A DNA stretch of 64,000 bases from Humulus lupulus. Taxonomy: Eukaryota > Streptophyta > Magnoliopsida > Rosales > Cannabaceae. Shown here one piece after another: positions 9,560-22,480 of the stretch. Positions within the stretch are counted from its first letter, which is position 1. Each line of letters starts with the position of its first letter. The translations under genes and the position numbers were made by a program. The notes beneath the pieces were generated by a model. The model was not told where the DNA came from and made no database searches. It worked only from the letters and a program-made list of their open reading frames with translations. Location: assembly GCF_963169125.1 (NCBI RefSeq), contig NC_084799.1, positions 67,200,143 to 67,264,142 of the forward strand, read 5' to 3'.

Positions 9560-11871
9560 GTGCAATTCGGAACTTGAGTGTTTATGTATATGAGGTCGAC
9601 TTTGATTAGGCTGGTGCATCAAGAGTTCCTGTAGCAACCAGATTCTATTCGGCGGGTTGTCAAATGTATCTTCTCATGACCTGATGATTTTGGCGAATGA
9701 GGAACTCGATTTCATTTTTAAGTTGGTAACACTCATTAGTGTCATGTCCATAGTTGTTATGGAAATGATATAATTTTTTGGTGTCTCTCTTACTTATATC
9801 TTTCTTGATAGGATTTGGCTTCCAATAAGGCTCCTCAACCTGTGTAGCTTGAAAAACTTATACTCGTGACCCTAAGAGTGTATAGTAAGTGGTGAAACGA
9901 GGCACATGTTCTCGTGGATTATCATTAGTCTTTGCTCGTTTATTTTCGTTCTTATTGTTGTTGCTAGAATTGTTTCGTTTACCATTGTTCCAGTTATTCT
10001 TGTTACCATTACCATTGGTTGTCTGGTTCTTGTTATTTGCACTAGAGTTCTCGGTTGGTGTAGTGCTAGTTCCAGCTTGGTTAGCTTGGTCGACTTTCTG
10101 TATAGCTTCTCTAGTTTTATAAACTCGTCTTCTCAATCAAGGAACTCTCTGGTCGAGTAAACGGTCTTTATTCTAAGGTCGGTCCAAAGTGGAACTTTGA
10201 TTATGATACCAGACATGATGGCCATAAATTTTCCATCATCGCTGACTGTCTTGAAGAGAGAATATTCTTGCATGAAATGATACACATAATCATTAAGGGG
10301 TTCATTGGGTCTTTGTTTAATATCGACAAGGAAGCTCGGTTGGTAAAGTTCGAGCAACAAAGAATATTTTTGTAGAAGAGTATCATAAATGCATTCCAAG
10401 AGTTAATGGTTTGAGGCTCTAGTTTGAAGAACCATTGTTGGGCAGAGTCAACAACAGTATCATGGAAGATCCTGCATTGAACATCATCACCCACTCCTTG
10501 AAGTTCTATTTGTATTTCAAAGTTATTTACTTTAGACATTGGATCTTCCTTACCAGTGTAAATCTTCCAAGTTGGCATCTTGAAATTGGGAGGAATGGTA
10601 ATTGCATTGATTCAATTAGAGAAAGGAAAGTCTTTCCTTATCTCTAAATCGATGTCATTTAGTTTGGAGGTTATAAATTCCTAAACCATCTGAGTAAAGG
10701 CATCAAGTTGTGCTTGAATAGCTGGAGCGACCAGTGGCTCAACTACTGGGGCAGCGATTGGGAGTGCTCCAGCTTCATTTAGTGGTGCTGGAGGGCTTAC
10801 TGGTGCAATGGGTCCCACAACATTACACCCATTGCCTTCCCGAAGCTGATTAAGGACATCTTGCAAATCACGTCCGGTTTCCAAGTCTATTAAAGACACT
10901 ACTTCTTCTAGTTTCCCCTAAACATTTTGGCTATCTGCTCGAAGAGCACCAAGAGGTGGTCTAGCAGGACAATTTGTTGACTCATGTGGCCTTGGTGAGA
11001 CAAACAGTTTTTCAGGCTGCACATTATCCCTAGCAGGGATGTTTTGAGGCCCAGGTGGCCTTGGCAGAACAAATTGTCCTCTTGGATGCCCGTCATTATG
11101 ATGATTGTCATAGTATTGATTGTCGTGGGGTTGGTAGTATCGAATATCCTCTTCATCATCATCATCATCAACAGGCCTTCCAACTCTAGACACTTGTCTA
11201 CCACATCCTTCACCTTGGTCACGATTGGGTAGCACTTGTCCATCTTGGTGGAGTTGACCTTGTACTCCTGGTTGAGCTCCCCTATTCGAGTTATGACTTT
11301 GAGCTTGCCCAAAAGGAACCACTTGGTCTCAGGACCTTCGCTAGTTGAGCAGGCTTTAGGGCTCGACTAGCTGGCCTTTGAGCCTCAGCACTTGCTCTGG
11401 CAGTGTTCGCAAGTAGATGGTTCATTGGTCAAGGTCTTACAGCTTAAGTTTGTTGCATGACGACTAGCAGCCTTGCTGCCTCCATATTATGACGATCAAC
11501 TGCTTCTTGACGAGCTTCAAAGGCTCACTGTCGCTGATCCATCCACGCTGAAAGTATTGTCTCTGCTTGTTCAAGGCTTCAGATACAACTTCCTGGGCTG
11601 CTGCCTGTTTCTCATGCAGGGCAACAAAGTGCTCCGACATTTTTTCCACGACTTCTTTCAGCTATTCAATATCAAGGTTGAGGTCTTCCCCAATTCCATA
11701 TAGGGCTCATCATGCCCAAATGCTCCCTGTGAAGGCAGGTCTCCAGGTGGAGGAACTTGCTGGCTAGGGTGCAAAGGGGGAATTCGACTGCTCGAAGGGT
11801 GGTCATATTGTCCAGTGGTAGGGTTTCCCCCTTGTGGTTTCTGGCTTTGGCTTTTAGCGGTGATAGCCATT
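9560..11871 (-). pseudogene. gag: gag of Tat-like Ty3/gypsy retrotransposon T1
   Basis: The minus-strand frame starts MAITAKSQSQKPQGG at 11871. It runs through a Pro/Gln-rich N-terminal part and an acidic stretch near 11150. The retrotransposon gag domain at about 10150-10580 has WKIYTGKEDPMSKVNNFEIQ, AQQWFFKLEP and RPNEPLNDYVYHFMQEYSLF. A basic Asn-rich linker follows (9860-10130), then a Tat-style zinc-finger relic YHFHNNYGHDTNECYQLKNE near 9740, where the first Cys has become Tyr. Many stops and frame changes break the frame. No protease or RT follows; the minisatellite comes next, so the pol region was lost or never present. Gag would form the virus-like particle. The leader near 11930 resembles the leader of element T2 at 59890-59920, supporting kinship. 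Confidence 0.85.
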
Positions 11872-11964
11872 GATTCAGATGGATTAGGTAGACTTTGATC
11901 TTGGATTTTAGCTCTAAATAAAATCACCAAAATGTTGACCAATATTTTGGTCAACGACACTAAG

Positions 11965-13771
11965 TCAATTTGAACGATAGTAAATAATTTAAAGAGCTAA
12001 AATCAAGTAAAACGACACACATAATTTATAGTGGTTCGCCCCCAAAAGTTGGTAATGACCTACGTCCGCTTACACTTTTATTAATTAAGAAAGTCTCAGA
12101 CTCAAGATCAAGAATAACAAGGTTCAACTCAGTTTTCTAAGCCTGGGAGAAAATGCAATCGATAGGTCTTTTGTGTTGGGAATATATGACTTTACACTTT
12201 CTAAATCAACAATTAATGATGGGAATAGTTCAGTAATACAAATCCTAGATGCTAATCAATAATCTTATTCAAAGTGTAAATGCAAATCTTGATAATCAAA
12301 TAACCATGTTCATGGTATAAATGCAAATCTTGAAAATAATAAACTAAGTGATTAAATGATTATATGATGAACTTAGAAACATTTAATAATCAATACTTAG
12401 GCCATCTCCAACCTTTACTTCATTTTAAATCTACTTTAACTTCTTTTTTTCATATTGTTAATTCAAATTACTATTTCATCTCCAATCACTACTTCAACTT
12501 TTACTTAAAAAAAGAATATTCATTTTTTTAATTCTTTTTAATCATCAATAAATATTTAACTAATAATAATCCTATATATTAAAATTAATATATATAATTA
12601 AGTAATGATTTTATATCAATAAAAAAAAGATAAAAATTATTAACGAACTTAACTTAAATTGCTACATTATAAAAATTAAACATTACATTTAATATAAAAA
12701 AAATAAAAAAGTACAAATAATAACTATGCACTAATTTTTTAAAGTAGTAAATTCGTTCCACAAATGATCAATTAGTACATTTCGAAGTGCAATATGAGCT
12801 TATTTATCTTTGATTTGTTTGTATCGATTAAAAAAGTATTCCCATTTGTTGTTGTTGTTGTTTTTTCCAAATTATTGTTGATTTCATTTCGTGTTTAAAA
12901 TTTATGTTTTTAATATTATTGTATTCCAAAAAATAAATTAATTTTGTTGTTGTATAATTTTCATTTATTCTTATAATGTTCGTGTATATTTTAAAACTTA
13001 AAACTAAAAAATTAAAAAAAGATTAATTAGATTAATATATTTAATAAATGATACATATGCAATTATTGATTGAACATAGGGATATATGGGTAATTTTACC
13101 CCTTGCAGCAAATAAATTGTGCAACATCGAAATTGATGTTGCGTAGTGGAATAACATCAAATTAAAGATAAAGTTAGTGAAAGGTTAGAGAAGGAAATTT
13201 GGAATTTTTTAAGTTGAAGATGGTTTTGATGCATAGGTTGGAGATGGCCTTAACAACATATAAACAAAATAGAATGACACAAAACAAAATTTATGTTAGA
13301 TAGATACAACATTTTGTATTGAGCAACTTGAATCTTCAAACTTGGGGAACTTATAAGGCTTATACATAATAAGAATATTGTTGTCCAAATTCTCTATTAC
13401 AAGCCTTCCTTAATTGCTTGAAGCTTCAACCAAGTAGAATGAGATTTGAGATTAAACAAGCCTTAAAACTCATGCAAGTCAAGCAATGCTTGATGAAATT
13501 CTTGGAGAAAACTTTGGTCTTTGAGACCGAGAGAGAGATTAGAGATAGAGTTGAAGAGTGTGATAAGGGCTTTACAACTCTAATAACCCATATTTATAGT
13601 GTAGGCATCGTAATAAGTCTAACCAATAGGATTAGAGCTTTTAAAACACATCATTTGGAGAAAATCACATAATTGCACGGTCCCGTACGTACTGCCCATG
13701 CGATGTGTCGCCTACTAGGGGTTTTGTCCTCCAGACAGTTCTAGGTGATGCGTTGCCTCCCACAGGAAACG
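11965..13771 (-). mobile_element. T1 5' LTR, first part (interrupted)
   Basis: Non-coding sequence upstream of the T1 gag in minus orientation, left end approximate. It is split by the MITE at 12400-13249 and then by the solo LTR that starts at 13772. It resumes at 53587, where the sequence CAACGCATTGTTGATGCC continues from CCCACAGGAAACG. No coding content. Confidence 0.6.
12400..13249. mobile_element. MITE-like element, probably PIF/Harbinger type
   Basis: Perfect 14-bp terminal inverted repeats: GGCCATCTCCAACC at 12400-12413 and its complement at 13236-13249. The flanks TTA (12397-12399) and TTA (13250-13252) form a 3-bp TSD of the TWA type used by PIF/Harbinger elements. The interior is AT-rich with no ORF. 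Confidence 0.85.
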
Positions 13772-15480
13772 TGTAATGCCCTGGATAGCCAATAACATTA
13801 CACTGTGTATTTTAAATGGTGTTGGACTTGCTAATCAAGTCATTTGAATATAAATGTGTAGCTAAGGATAATTAACAGATTAGGGTTTAAAGATTTTGAT
13901 CATAGGAATAGTTATTTTCATTAAAAAGTTTGAGTCTATACATGGGATCCCAAAAGTAAGTGTTTACAAGGCATTTACAACTTCAAAAGTAATTACAACA
14001 TAAGCCGACCAAAGCAGCATAATCAGGTTTTGTCTTTATACCCTATTGATCCTTCGGTGTTGGTCGAGCAACTGCAAATGTACACGCCACCCCTAATGCT
14101 CTCCAACTCATGGCTGGTCCAGCTTTCCCTTCCCCTTACCTGCACCACATAGCACCCATGAGCCAAGGCTCAGCAAGAAACTTAAATCAACAGATTCAAA
14201 TAAGCAACAATATATAAGCAACAAGCTTAGCAGTAAGAATCCAATTTAGCAATCAACGAGTTAGACAAGTTCAATAGGCACTTCTGAATATTTAGGTGAT
14301 GTTCAGGCCTGGCTCTCTTAGGCCAAGCTCTCAGATCTTATTGCCGACCCCGACTCTCTTAGGCCGAGTTGCATTCTGCACCCTTGATGTCGGCCCCAGC
14401 TCCTTTAAGCTAGACTTTCAGATTTTATATAACCAAACATATAGATTGAATCATACACAATCATATCCATCATGTACAAGCATGCCTAATTGAATAATCA
14501 CATTTATAACCACTATCATATCCATATACAGGGGTCCAAGCTCTGATTACAACTCACATGCAGTTTTCTTTCCTCGAGTCCCGAGCATATAGTGTATGGC
14601 GATCACGAGCACGATCCCTATTCCCGAGCCCTAGCGGTATAATCTAGTCACAACACAATAACAGACAACCATCAATGAATTGGACTATATAAGAGCTTTA
14701 AGGTAAATTTCTAGCCTTCAGGATGTCGAATTCTACTAAAATGGGTAGTAGAATTGTAACGCCCTACTACTCAGGGATCATTACACTGTGTATTTTAAAT
14801 AGTGATAAACTTGCTAAACAAGTCATTTAGCCATAATCATGTAACTAAACGTGATAAATGGTTTAGGGTTAAAAAATTTGTTCAGAAGGTACAACCGTTT
14901 CACTAAAACGTTTACTTCCATCCATGGGATCCCAAAATACATTTAAAAAGGTTCACTACAATTGAAAAGTTACAACCAGCCGACCTAAGAAGAAAAATAG
15001 AGTTTGACCCTAGTTCCTCCTTAAAACCTTAGTTGTGGTGGTCGAGTAGCCGCATATGTACACATCGTCATATAAGCTCTCCAACTCAAGGATGGTCCAA
15101 CTTTTTTTCCCCTTACCAGCACCACAAAGCACCCATGAGCCAAGGCTCAGCAAGAAAACTTAAACATGCTCATAACCTGTTAATAACATGTTCCAAATAA
15201 AAATAACCATGCCTAGCAGTAATAACCCTACTCGTGCATGCGTACTATCCATATAAATGACTAGAGTGTTATATGGGCCACTTACCCAAAATACATAATT
15301 AATGAATCATACTGGGGCTTGTCATCCTAGAATATGGGACTAATAAGTCACCTCGGAGCCCACTGCCCTATCCACTTTAAAACACAGCCTTAGAGCTGGC
15401 CTAGCATACTTGGCACTGTAGTTTTGCACGACCAATGGGTTGGTTAAGCATATATCACGCTCCTGGTTAGGAATAACCAC

Positions 15481-15735
15481 ATCGACCAGCGCTTAGCACG
15501 TTGTTGTCGCTCTTGACTTATAAGTCAATAATTTTTTATCAACACTCCGCGCTATTGTCGTCCTTGACTTATAAGTAAATGCTTTTCGACTAGCGCTCTG
15601 TGCTATTGCCGCCCTTTACTTATAAGTCAATGCTTTTCAACCATCGCTCAATGTTATTCCCATCCTTGACTTATAAGTCAATGCATTTCGACCAGCACTC
15701 AGCGTGCTAATGTCGTTCTTGACTCATAAGTCAAG
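15481..15735. repeat. LTR minisatellite with palindromic core
   Basis: About four or five units of 50-60 bp, of the form CGACCAGCGCT ... CTATTGCCGTCCTTGACTTATAAGTCAATG. The 16-bp core TTGACTTATAAGTCAA (for example 15513-15528) is a perfect palindrome; other units carry one-base variants. A further partial unit lies at about 15905-15995. Confidence 0.85.
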
Positions 15736-18427
15736 TCCCAGGCCTAGCCCTAGGATATGGGACTGATAAGTCACCCCAGGGCCCTTTTCCCTATTCTCGG
15801 TATAACCAGTCTTGGAGCGGGCCTAGCGTACCTGGCACTATGTTTTCCACGACCATTGGGTCGAACAAGCGTATGATGCGCTCTTGGTTGGATCTAACCA
15901 TATCGACCAACGTTATTCCGCCCTTGACTTAGAAGTTAATGCTCTACGACCAACTCTTAGTGCTATTAATGTCCTTGACTCATAAGTCAAGCCTTTCTCA
16001 ATTATATAATGCTAACAAGCATTCATCATATAACAAATATCTATCTACAGAGCATTCAACATGCTTAATCAATCATTCATAGGCATAATCATACCCATGC
16101 ACATTTATGGGGGCCCACGCCCAATCAAAATTATATTCAACATTCAGGCCAAGACCTAATCACGTATATCACGTATTGGTTGCAGTTTTCTTAACTTTGG
16201 TCCAAGAACAGGTTACACATGAACGACCCTCGAGCAAGATCCAGGTTTCGATCTCCTAGCGATAGCCTAGTCACAACAATAATATAGAATTCCATCAATA
16301 ATGAGTAAATAAAGGCTTCCAGACCGAGTCTTAGCCTCAAGGACATCAAACTCTACTAAACCGGGTCGTAGGATCGATCCCGAGCTCTTAGGTTTGAGTT
16401 CTCGTTACTAAAAAACCTAAGCTGGCCAAAGTTGCCCAGGCAACCCGCGATTTGACCCTAAAGGTCATGGCACGCCTCCTAGAATAGAGAGCCCTGTTTG
16501 GAATTGCCGTAATTTTCCCCTAAGAGTCGCGGCCCACCTCCGAAACAGAACCCCTCTTGGGCCCTGGGTTCACATGGGTCGTGGTGCCCCAAGAACAAGG
16601 CCACAACGTGACCCTGTGAACCAAGAATTTCCCCTGTTTTTCTCAGCCAATTTCACCCAAAATCCAACCCAATCGAATCCAAACCTTAGAATTAACTCCC
16701 CCAAACATTATCAACACATAAACACCATCAAAACCCAAGCTCATCTCACTCAAAAGCCTCCATCAAATCTCTAATTCAAATCAAAAGTCAAGAAACTAGA
16801 GGAAACCTAAACTCAGAAATTCAAAGGTTAAATTACCTCTGATTAGATTGTTTTCCAGCTAAATCCTTTGGCTATCAAGCTTCTAATCTTTCCTAGAATC
16901 ATCATGACTCAAACTTTCTTGAATCTGAGCTCTAAAACTCGAGTTCCCATCGAAAACGCTAACGAGCGTCAAGTGACAGAATGGGAGAAAGAACGAGACT
17001 GTTTTTTGAGTTTTATAGTTCTGAGAGCACTAGTACAAAAAGGCAATTGTGTCAGTCAAACGCGTCAGTCAACACAGTTGACTGACGCTGTTGACCAAAA
17101 ATTAACATTTGTGACAGTTAGGCACTGCCACAAATGATGGGGCAATTGCGTCATAACATACACTGACGCTGTTTAATGGGGTCGTTTGTGTCAGTGCCCC
17201 ACTAACGCAAATGGGTCGTTAACAGCGTCAATGGGGCACTGACGATACATAATAAACCCCCATCGTCCCCAAGACAGACCCCATTTACCTAATGTTTCTG
17301 AAACGAAAAAGCTTGAAAAACCAAAAAACCAGTGGCGCCTCCTTCCACACCAGTGGCGCCTCCTTCCACATTTGCTCACTTAGGTACGTTTTTATCAATT
17401 TTTTCAATTTTAATGTATAAATAATGATTTATATATGTTTATGTAACTTATATATAGTTTTTTTTTAAAATTTTTTGTATAGATTTTGTATTTTTGAAGA
17501 TTGTAGTTTGAAAACCCATAAACTTTCTTTGTTTTTTGGGGTTTTCTACTTCAAGAACTCACATTGCTCAATTAACACAAGTAAGTGTAATTTTATTAAT
17601 TTGTATGATTTAAATTTAATTTTTGTGATTTTTTTTTATATATTGACTATATTTCATATTTTTAATTTTTAGATAGTTTTATATTAATGATTATGAAATT
17701 GATTTAGGTTTAAACTTTGCATTTTAATATTTTATTTTTTAGAATTTTTTTATTATAATATATTTATTTTTTATTAACTTTTGTTAATTTAAATTTCAAA
17801 TTTACTTATGTAAATGATCATATATACATATATATATATTAATGTATATATTTTGTATAAGTTTCATTTTATTAATTGTTTAGTTTGATTATTATTAGTA
17901 AATTTTTGTTTATATTTTGTTAACTTTTTAAATTTATTTTTAAATTTTGGGTTTAATTGGTTAAATATGTATATATTAAAATTGTTTGTTTTTTAAGTTA
18001 TATTTTATTATTGATTTAGTTAGGATATTTATAGTAGATTTTTCTTTATGTGATTTGTTAAAATTTTTTAAAAAAAAAAAAAATTCATTTCGGGTTAATA
18101 TATAAATGAGTACATATACCAAATTATTTGTTTTCTTTAAGCACTTTATTGTTTATTTAGTTACAATATATCTTTAATATATTTTTCTGTATATTTTGTT
18201 AACTTTTTTATTATTTTTTTGTTTATAGTTATATTTGAGTAGGCATTTTTTGTTGAAAACTTTGTTGGTGAGATCAAGCTTTTGAGGATTTTATATTAGA
18301 GGTAATATTTTAAACCTTAATGTATAATTAAGATATTGAACTTAGTTGAATGTACGAATTGTAAAATAGTGGAGATAGGATCTGAGACTATGTGCTGCGG
18401 TGATATAAGGCTGTAATTGTGCATGTT

Positions 18428-18930
18428 TGATTGATTACTTGATTTGTTGTAATTATGTGATGAATATAGATTTATTTAAATTTTGGGAAATATGATAGAA
18501 ATAGGGAAAATGCTGCCCAATTTTTTGTAAGATTTAATAATTTGAGAATTATGCATATTTGATTGATTAATTGGTTTGTTGTATTTATGTGATGAATATA
18601 GGTTTATTTAAATTTTGGAAAATATGATAGAAATATGACAAATGTTGTCCAATTTTTTTTTTTAAGATTTAGTAATTTGGGAATTATGCATGTTTGATTG
18701 ATTAATTGGTTTGTTGTATTTATGTGAAGAATATAGGTTTATTTAAATTTTGGGAAATATGATAGAAATAGGGGAAATGCTGGCCAATTTTTTTTAGGAT
18801 TTAGTAATTTGAGAATTATGCATGTTTGATTGATTAGTTGGATATTTTTGTGTATACCATGTGCTGTATAAATGCACATTTTAAATTTGGGAAATGTGAT
18901 AGAAATAGGGGAAATGCTGCACAATTTTTT
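18428..18930. repeat. tandem repeat of about 135 bp inside CACTA family 4
   Basis: About four units starting near 18428, 18552, 18695 and 18829. Each holds TTGATTGATTA, GTGATGAATATAGGTTTA or a variant, AATATGATAGAAATAGGG and AATGCTGCCCAATTTTTT. A similar GTGCTGCGG...TATAAGG segment occurs in CACTA family 2 near 5686, so the two families share internal sequence. Confidence 0.8.
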
Positions 18931-19032
18931 TGGACATACTGTTTCCTTTATTTACTTGTCAATTAAGTAATCCACGAACTTAATTGTTAATGTTTGTTGC
19001 TTTGTTTGTTTTTTTGTTGTTGTTGTGATTGG

Positions 19033-19371
19033 ATGTTAGCGGATAGGTTATCCATGAAATATAAGAATGGAGTTGAGTTTTTCTTGGAATTTTGTGCAAG
19101 AAATACTCAATCTCCTAATAGTATTCCTTGTCCATGTGTTAAGTGTGGTAACGTTGTGAGGATGCCAATTTTTGAAATAAAAGACCACTTATTTAGGAAT
19201 GGAATAGACAAAAGTTATAAAGTATGGTTTTTGCACGGAGAAAGAATGAAAGTCACTGATGAAGGACCATCTAAGAATAATAAGTATTTTGTTGTTGATT
19301 ACGAAGTTGATGATATTGCAAAAATGATTGATGATGCACAATATGAATCACAATATGAGATGATTGGATAG
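19033..19371 (+). CDS. Transposase-associated domain protein of CACTA
   Basis: A 112-codon frame from the ATG at 19033, preceded by intron-like T-rich DNA. It carries the Transposase-associated domain that sits at the N-terminus of plant CACTA TNP2 transposases: RLSMKYKNGVEFFLEFCA, then PCPCVKCGN with the paired cysteines, then IKDHLFRNGIDKSYKVWFLH. A stop follows DAQYESQYEMIG; the large transposase core is not seen downstream. It may be the 5' remnant of the transposase gene spliced to other exons, or a stand-alone DNA-binding protein acting on the subterminal repeats. The acceptor could instead be the AG at 19037-19038, which would move the real start upstream. Confidence 0.75.
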   Translation: MLADRLSMKYKNGVEFFLEFCARNTQSPNSIPCPCVKCGNVVRMPIFEIKDHLFRNGIDKSYKVWFLHGERMKVTDEGPSKNNKYFVVDYEVDDIAKMIDDAQYESQYEMIG

Positions 19372-19476
19372 ACTGAGCTAGCATTATATATGAGGTACAA
19401 TGGTGTTTATAATCTTTTAGTTTATTTAGTTTAACTTGAAATTTAATAGTTTATTAACTTTTTTATTTATATGTAG

Positions 19477-20357
19477 CTTCCTCGATGATTTGGTGCAAAC
19501 GAAGGGATTGAACCACATGTACACTTTCATGCATCTCGCTTTAGTGTCCATTAATGCAAGAACCAATGAAATACGTGCTAAAAATCTCTTTGATCGGTTT
19601 CTACAGATGGAGCTAGAGAGGCAGTTTCTAATTTGTCCTTGGAACAACAAGTAAGTAAACTTAATTTTATATTCATATATTTTGTTTATTGATAAATATT
19701 TTACACAAGTTTTTTTATTGTAGCTTTCATTGGATGTTAGTATTAATTTAGCCACACAGTCATTCGATGGCTTTTTTGGATCCTGTAAACGCACATTTCC
19801 GTCCGGAAATCAAGGAGATAATTATCATGTAAGTTTTTCATATTACTTAATTAATTTATGATTTTATTTCAAACTCATATATTGGTAAATATTACTATTG
19901 TGTGTAGGGCGTTGGATTAATATGATACACACCAAAGACTAAAAGAGTCAATCAATCTAAAAGTTTGTGTTCCTAAGGTAAGTAAATTATATTACTTATC
20001 ATATTCAACTTTTTTACATATTTATAATAACTTACTAAATATAATACTTAACTTTGGATAACTATGTTGTAATAGTGTCGAAACCAGACTGGGCCAACCG
20101 AGTGTGGCTTTTACATTATGAAATTTGCTAGAGACTTGAATTCACAGCCTAGACCGAAGGCCTACTTGAAAAATGAGGTATTGTTTTACTTTTTAATTTT
20201 CATTTAAATTATAGTTCATAATTTTATTTGGATGATTTCTAACTTATTATTTTAAATATTTTCTAATTAGTTTACGAATACGAGTCCATATTTGGCTGAC
20301 GAAATCAACGAGATACGGGATGAGTGGACTGAATTAATTATGGCGTATCTCAATTAG
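19477..20357 (+). pseudogene. ULP1-like cysteine protease relic in CACTA
   Basis: Five exons with good GT/AG sites: 19477-19650 (FLDDLVQTKGLNHMYTFMHL...), 19724-19828 (FHWMLVLI, in-frame stop, then FLDPVNAHFRPEIKE), 19908-19977, 20076-20177 (CRNQTGPTECGFYIMKFARD) and 20271-20357 (FTNTSPYLADEINEIRDEW..., stop at 20355). The HW of exon 2, the Asp of FLDP, and Q plus C of QTGPTECGFY fit the His-Asp-Gln-Cys catalytic layout of the C48 (SUMO/Ulp1) peptidase family, which many plant CACTA and Mutator-like elements carry. The stop after LVLI, and another in exon 3 (ALD, stop, YDTH), break the frame. Its role in transposition is not known. Confidence 0.75.
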
Positions 20358-21277
20358 CAAATGAGCAAGTTGGTGAGGAAATTTTAGTTTAAGTAGGTTT
20401 AATACTTAGAAATTTAGAACACACAAGTTTACATATATTAACTTTGATATCTGAATTACTTTTATAGTTTTGATCACAAATGTTAACTCTAGATAAATGT
20501 TTTAAAAAATTTATACTGTTGTTTTTTCTGTTCATACTGCTAATTTTCACTTCATACTACTGTTTTTCTGTTTCTGGTGCTGATTTTTTTTTATCAAAAT
20601 AGGCCAGGGAAATTGGCATAAACATTTGCAATTTCCCTGGTTAATACTTTATGTGACAGTGCCCCACTGACGCAAATGACACTCTGGTTTGCGTCATGGG
20701 CAATTGCGTCACATATTAAACTGACGCAAAAAATCAATAGTGGCAGTTATAAACTGACGCAAATGCCCTTTTTTGTTGTAGTGGAGGTTACTTCGAGCCT
20801 AAGTAATCTTAAGCAAATCCCAAGGCTAGGGGTACCCAAAAACGTCCCTGAGGGAAAAATAGTCAAAACTCTGAATATATCCTCAAATATTCATTCCCAA
20901 TACCCAATATCACGTTAATGTACTAAATACCCAAAATACCCCTTGACTCATCCCGAGTCAAGTATTGGTCCCTTTGTGACTTTACCACTTGCTTGCTCCC
21001 TAGGATCGCCTTGTGCTGAGTAACCCAAACATATCCACATAATAATGTGTTCTCACACATATATCACATATATGCCAAATATACCCATAATGGGCCAAAT
21101 TACGAAAGTTTCCCTTTTAATTAGAAATAGGCCCACATGCATATTTAATACACCTAAACATATATATCATGTAATATTATAATATGACTCACACATAATC
21201 ACATAATTTTCCATAATTTTCCATCCTGGCCTCCTAATCAAGGCCCTAAACCTTATTAGGTAATTTGGGACGTTACA

Positions 21278-21294
21278 ACTATCCCCTCCTTACA
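21278..21294 (-). promoter_or_regulatory. E-A polypurine tract
   Basis: On the minus strand GTAAGGAGGGGATAGT directly precedes the TGTAACGTCCC start of the 3' LTR. This is the expected place and composition of the plus-strand primer for reverse transcription. The 55-60 bp to its left in E-A reading order encode the tail of pol, ending ...FDDEILVRRG then stop. Confidence 0.85.
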
Positions 21295-22480
21295 AGAATT
21301 TCGTCATCGAAAGTTTTTCTGAAAATCTCAGGAAACTAATTGTAACGCCCTAGTTACTCCAAGACTGTTACTGTGAACTTTAAATTATGCTTAACTCGCT
21401 AAACGAGTCATTTGGTTATAAAGGTGCATCTAGTTATTATTAATAGGCTAAGGTAAAATATAAAATTGTACATTGGCCCATAAATGTGTTTATAAAGTTA
21501 TTTACAATCCAAAATGGTCATTACAGTGTAAAAATTACAACCCGCTGACGTAAGTGGCAAAAATAGGGTTAACCCCTAGTTCCTCTGAGAAACACCTTGG
21601 TCGTGGTGGTCAAGCGGCCGCATATGTACACATTGCCCCCTAAGCTTTCCACTCAAGGCTAGGTGAGCTTTTCTTTCCCTTTACTGCATAGCACCCGTGA
21701 GCCAAGGCTCAACAAGAAAACTTATTACTTCATGTATGTAATATCAATAAATGATTCCGGTAATCATTTTGGGGCTTGCAGCCCTAATCAGATAGTGAGT
21801 CACACTTTGGGCTCCACACCCTAATCAGATAAGTGACTATTAAGTCATACTCTGAATAGATGACTAATAAGTCTATCTCTAGGGCTCTGCACCCTAAGCC
21901 ATGTGATGTTTAGTCACCTGAGCCTTTTGGCCCTGACTCTACATAACTAGCCTTTAGACTAGACAGGCGCTTTTAGTTTTCATCGAACTTGGGGTCGGTC
22001 AAGCATTTCATGCTCATGGTGATTAGATCTAATCATTTCGGCCTGTGTTAAACACATTAATGTCGTTATTGACTCTTAATCCAATACCATACGACCAGTG
22101 CTCATATCACCGCTGAACTTGACTGATAAGTCACAGCTTCACGATCAATACTAAACACCATTGTCGTTTCCTGACTAATAAGTCATTTCCATACATAAAT
22201 AAGCAAAGCTGCTATGCATTTACTATGCAATTGATAACTCTACAAAATGGAGTTATTTTACCACATTTTTATGCTAATTGTTGCTTAATCTTTGAGTTTT
22301 TAAGTAACTTATTAATTTTGTAACTAATTTTGAATTTATTAGTCTTATTGTAATTTTTTAGATTTTTATATGTTTTTATAGATATTTTATTATAATTTTT
22401 TTTTGATGAAAAGAAAGAATAAATTGCACCAAAACAACAAACTACAGCCAGTTCAAGGACCAACCGAAAGGCTTAACAGA

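Larger units (their letters stand above)
17028..20782 (+). mobile_element. non-autonomous CACTA transposon (family 4)
   Basis: Left end CACTAGTACAAAAAGGCAAT, right end ...GCCCTTTTTTGTTGTAGTG. The TSD GAG is at 17025-17027 and 20783-20785. Subterminal repeats use the motif ACTGACGCAAATG and its complement. The other E-A LTR has the empty site (TTCTGATAGTTTACTTCGAG at 51783-51802), so the insertion followed that of E-A. Inside are a Transposase-associated domain ORF and a multi-exon ULP1-like protease relic. No TNP2 transposase core is present. Confidence 0.92.
14755..21277 (-). mobile_element. E-A 3' LTR, containing a CACTA
   Basis: The LTR begins TGTAACGCCCTACTACTC and ends ...GGGACGTTACA. 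Without the CACTA at 17028-20782 and its duplicated GAG it is about 2.77 kb, similar to the other E-A LTR. It contains the AAGTCAA minisatellite near 15.5 kb and GC-rich TCGCGGC-type patches near 16.4-16.6 kb. Small ORFs here are not conserved between the two LTR copies and I do not call genes. Confidence 0.88.

Noticed and set aside
14955..14970. CACTACAATTG as a CACTA end, also near 49673
   Set aside because: The same word occurs at the same place in both E-A LTRs, so it is plain LTR sequence.
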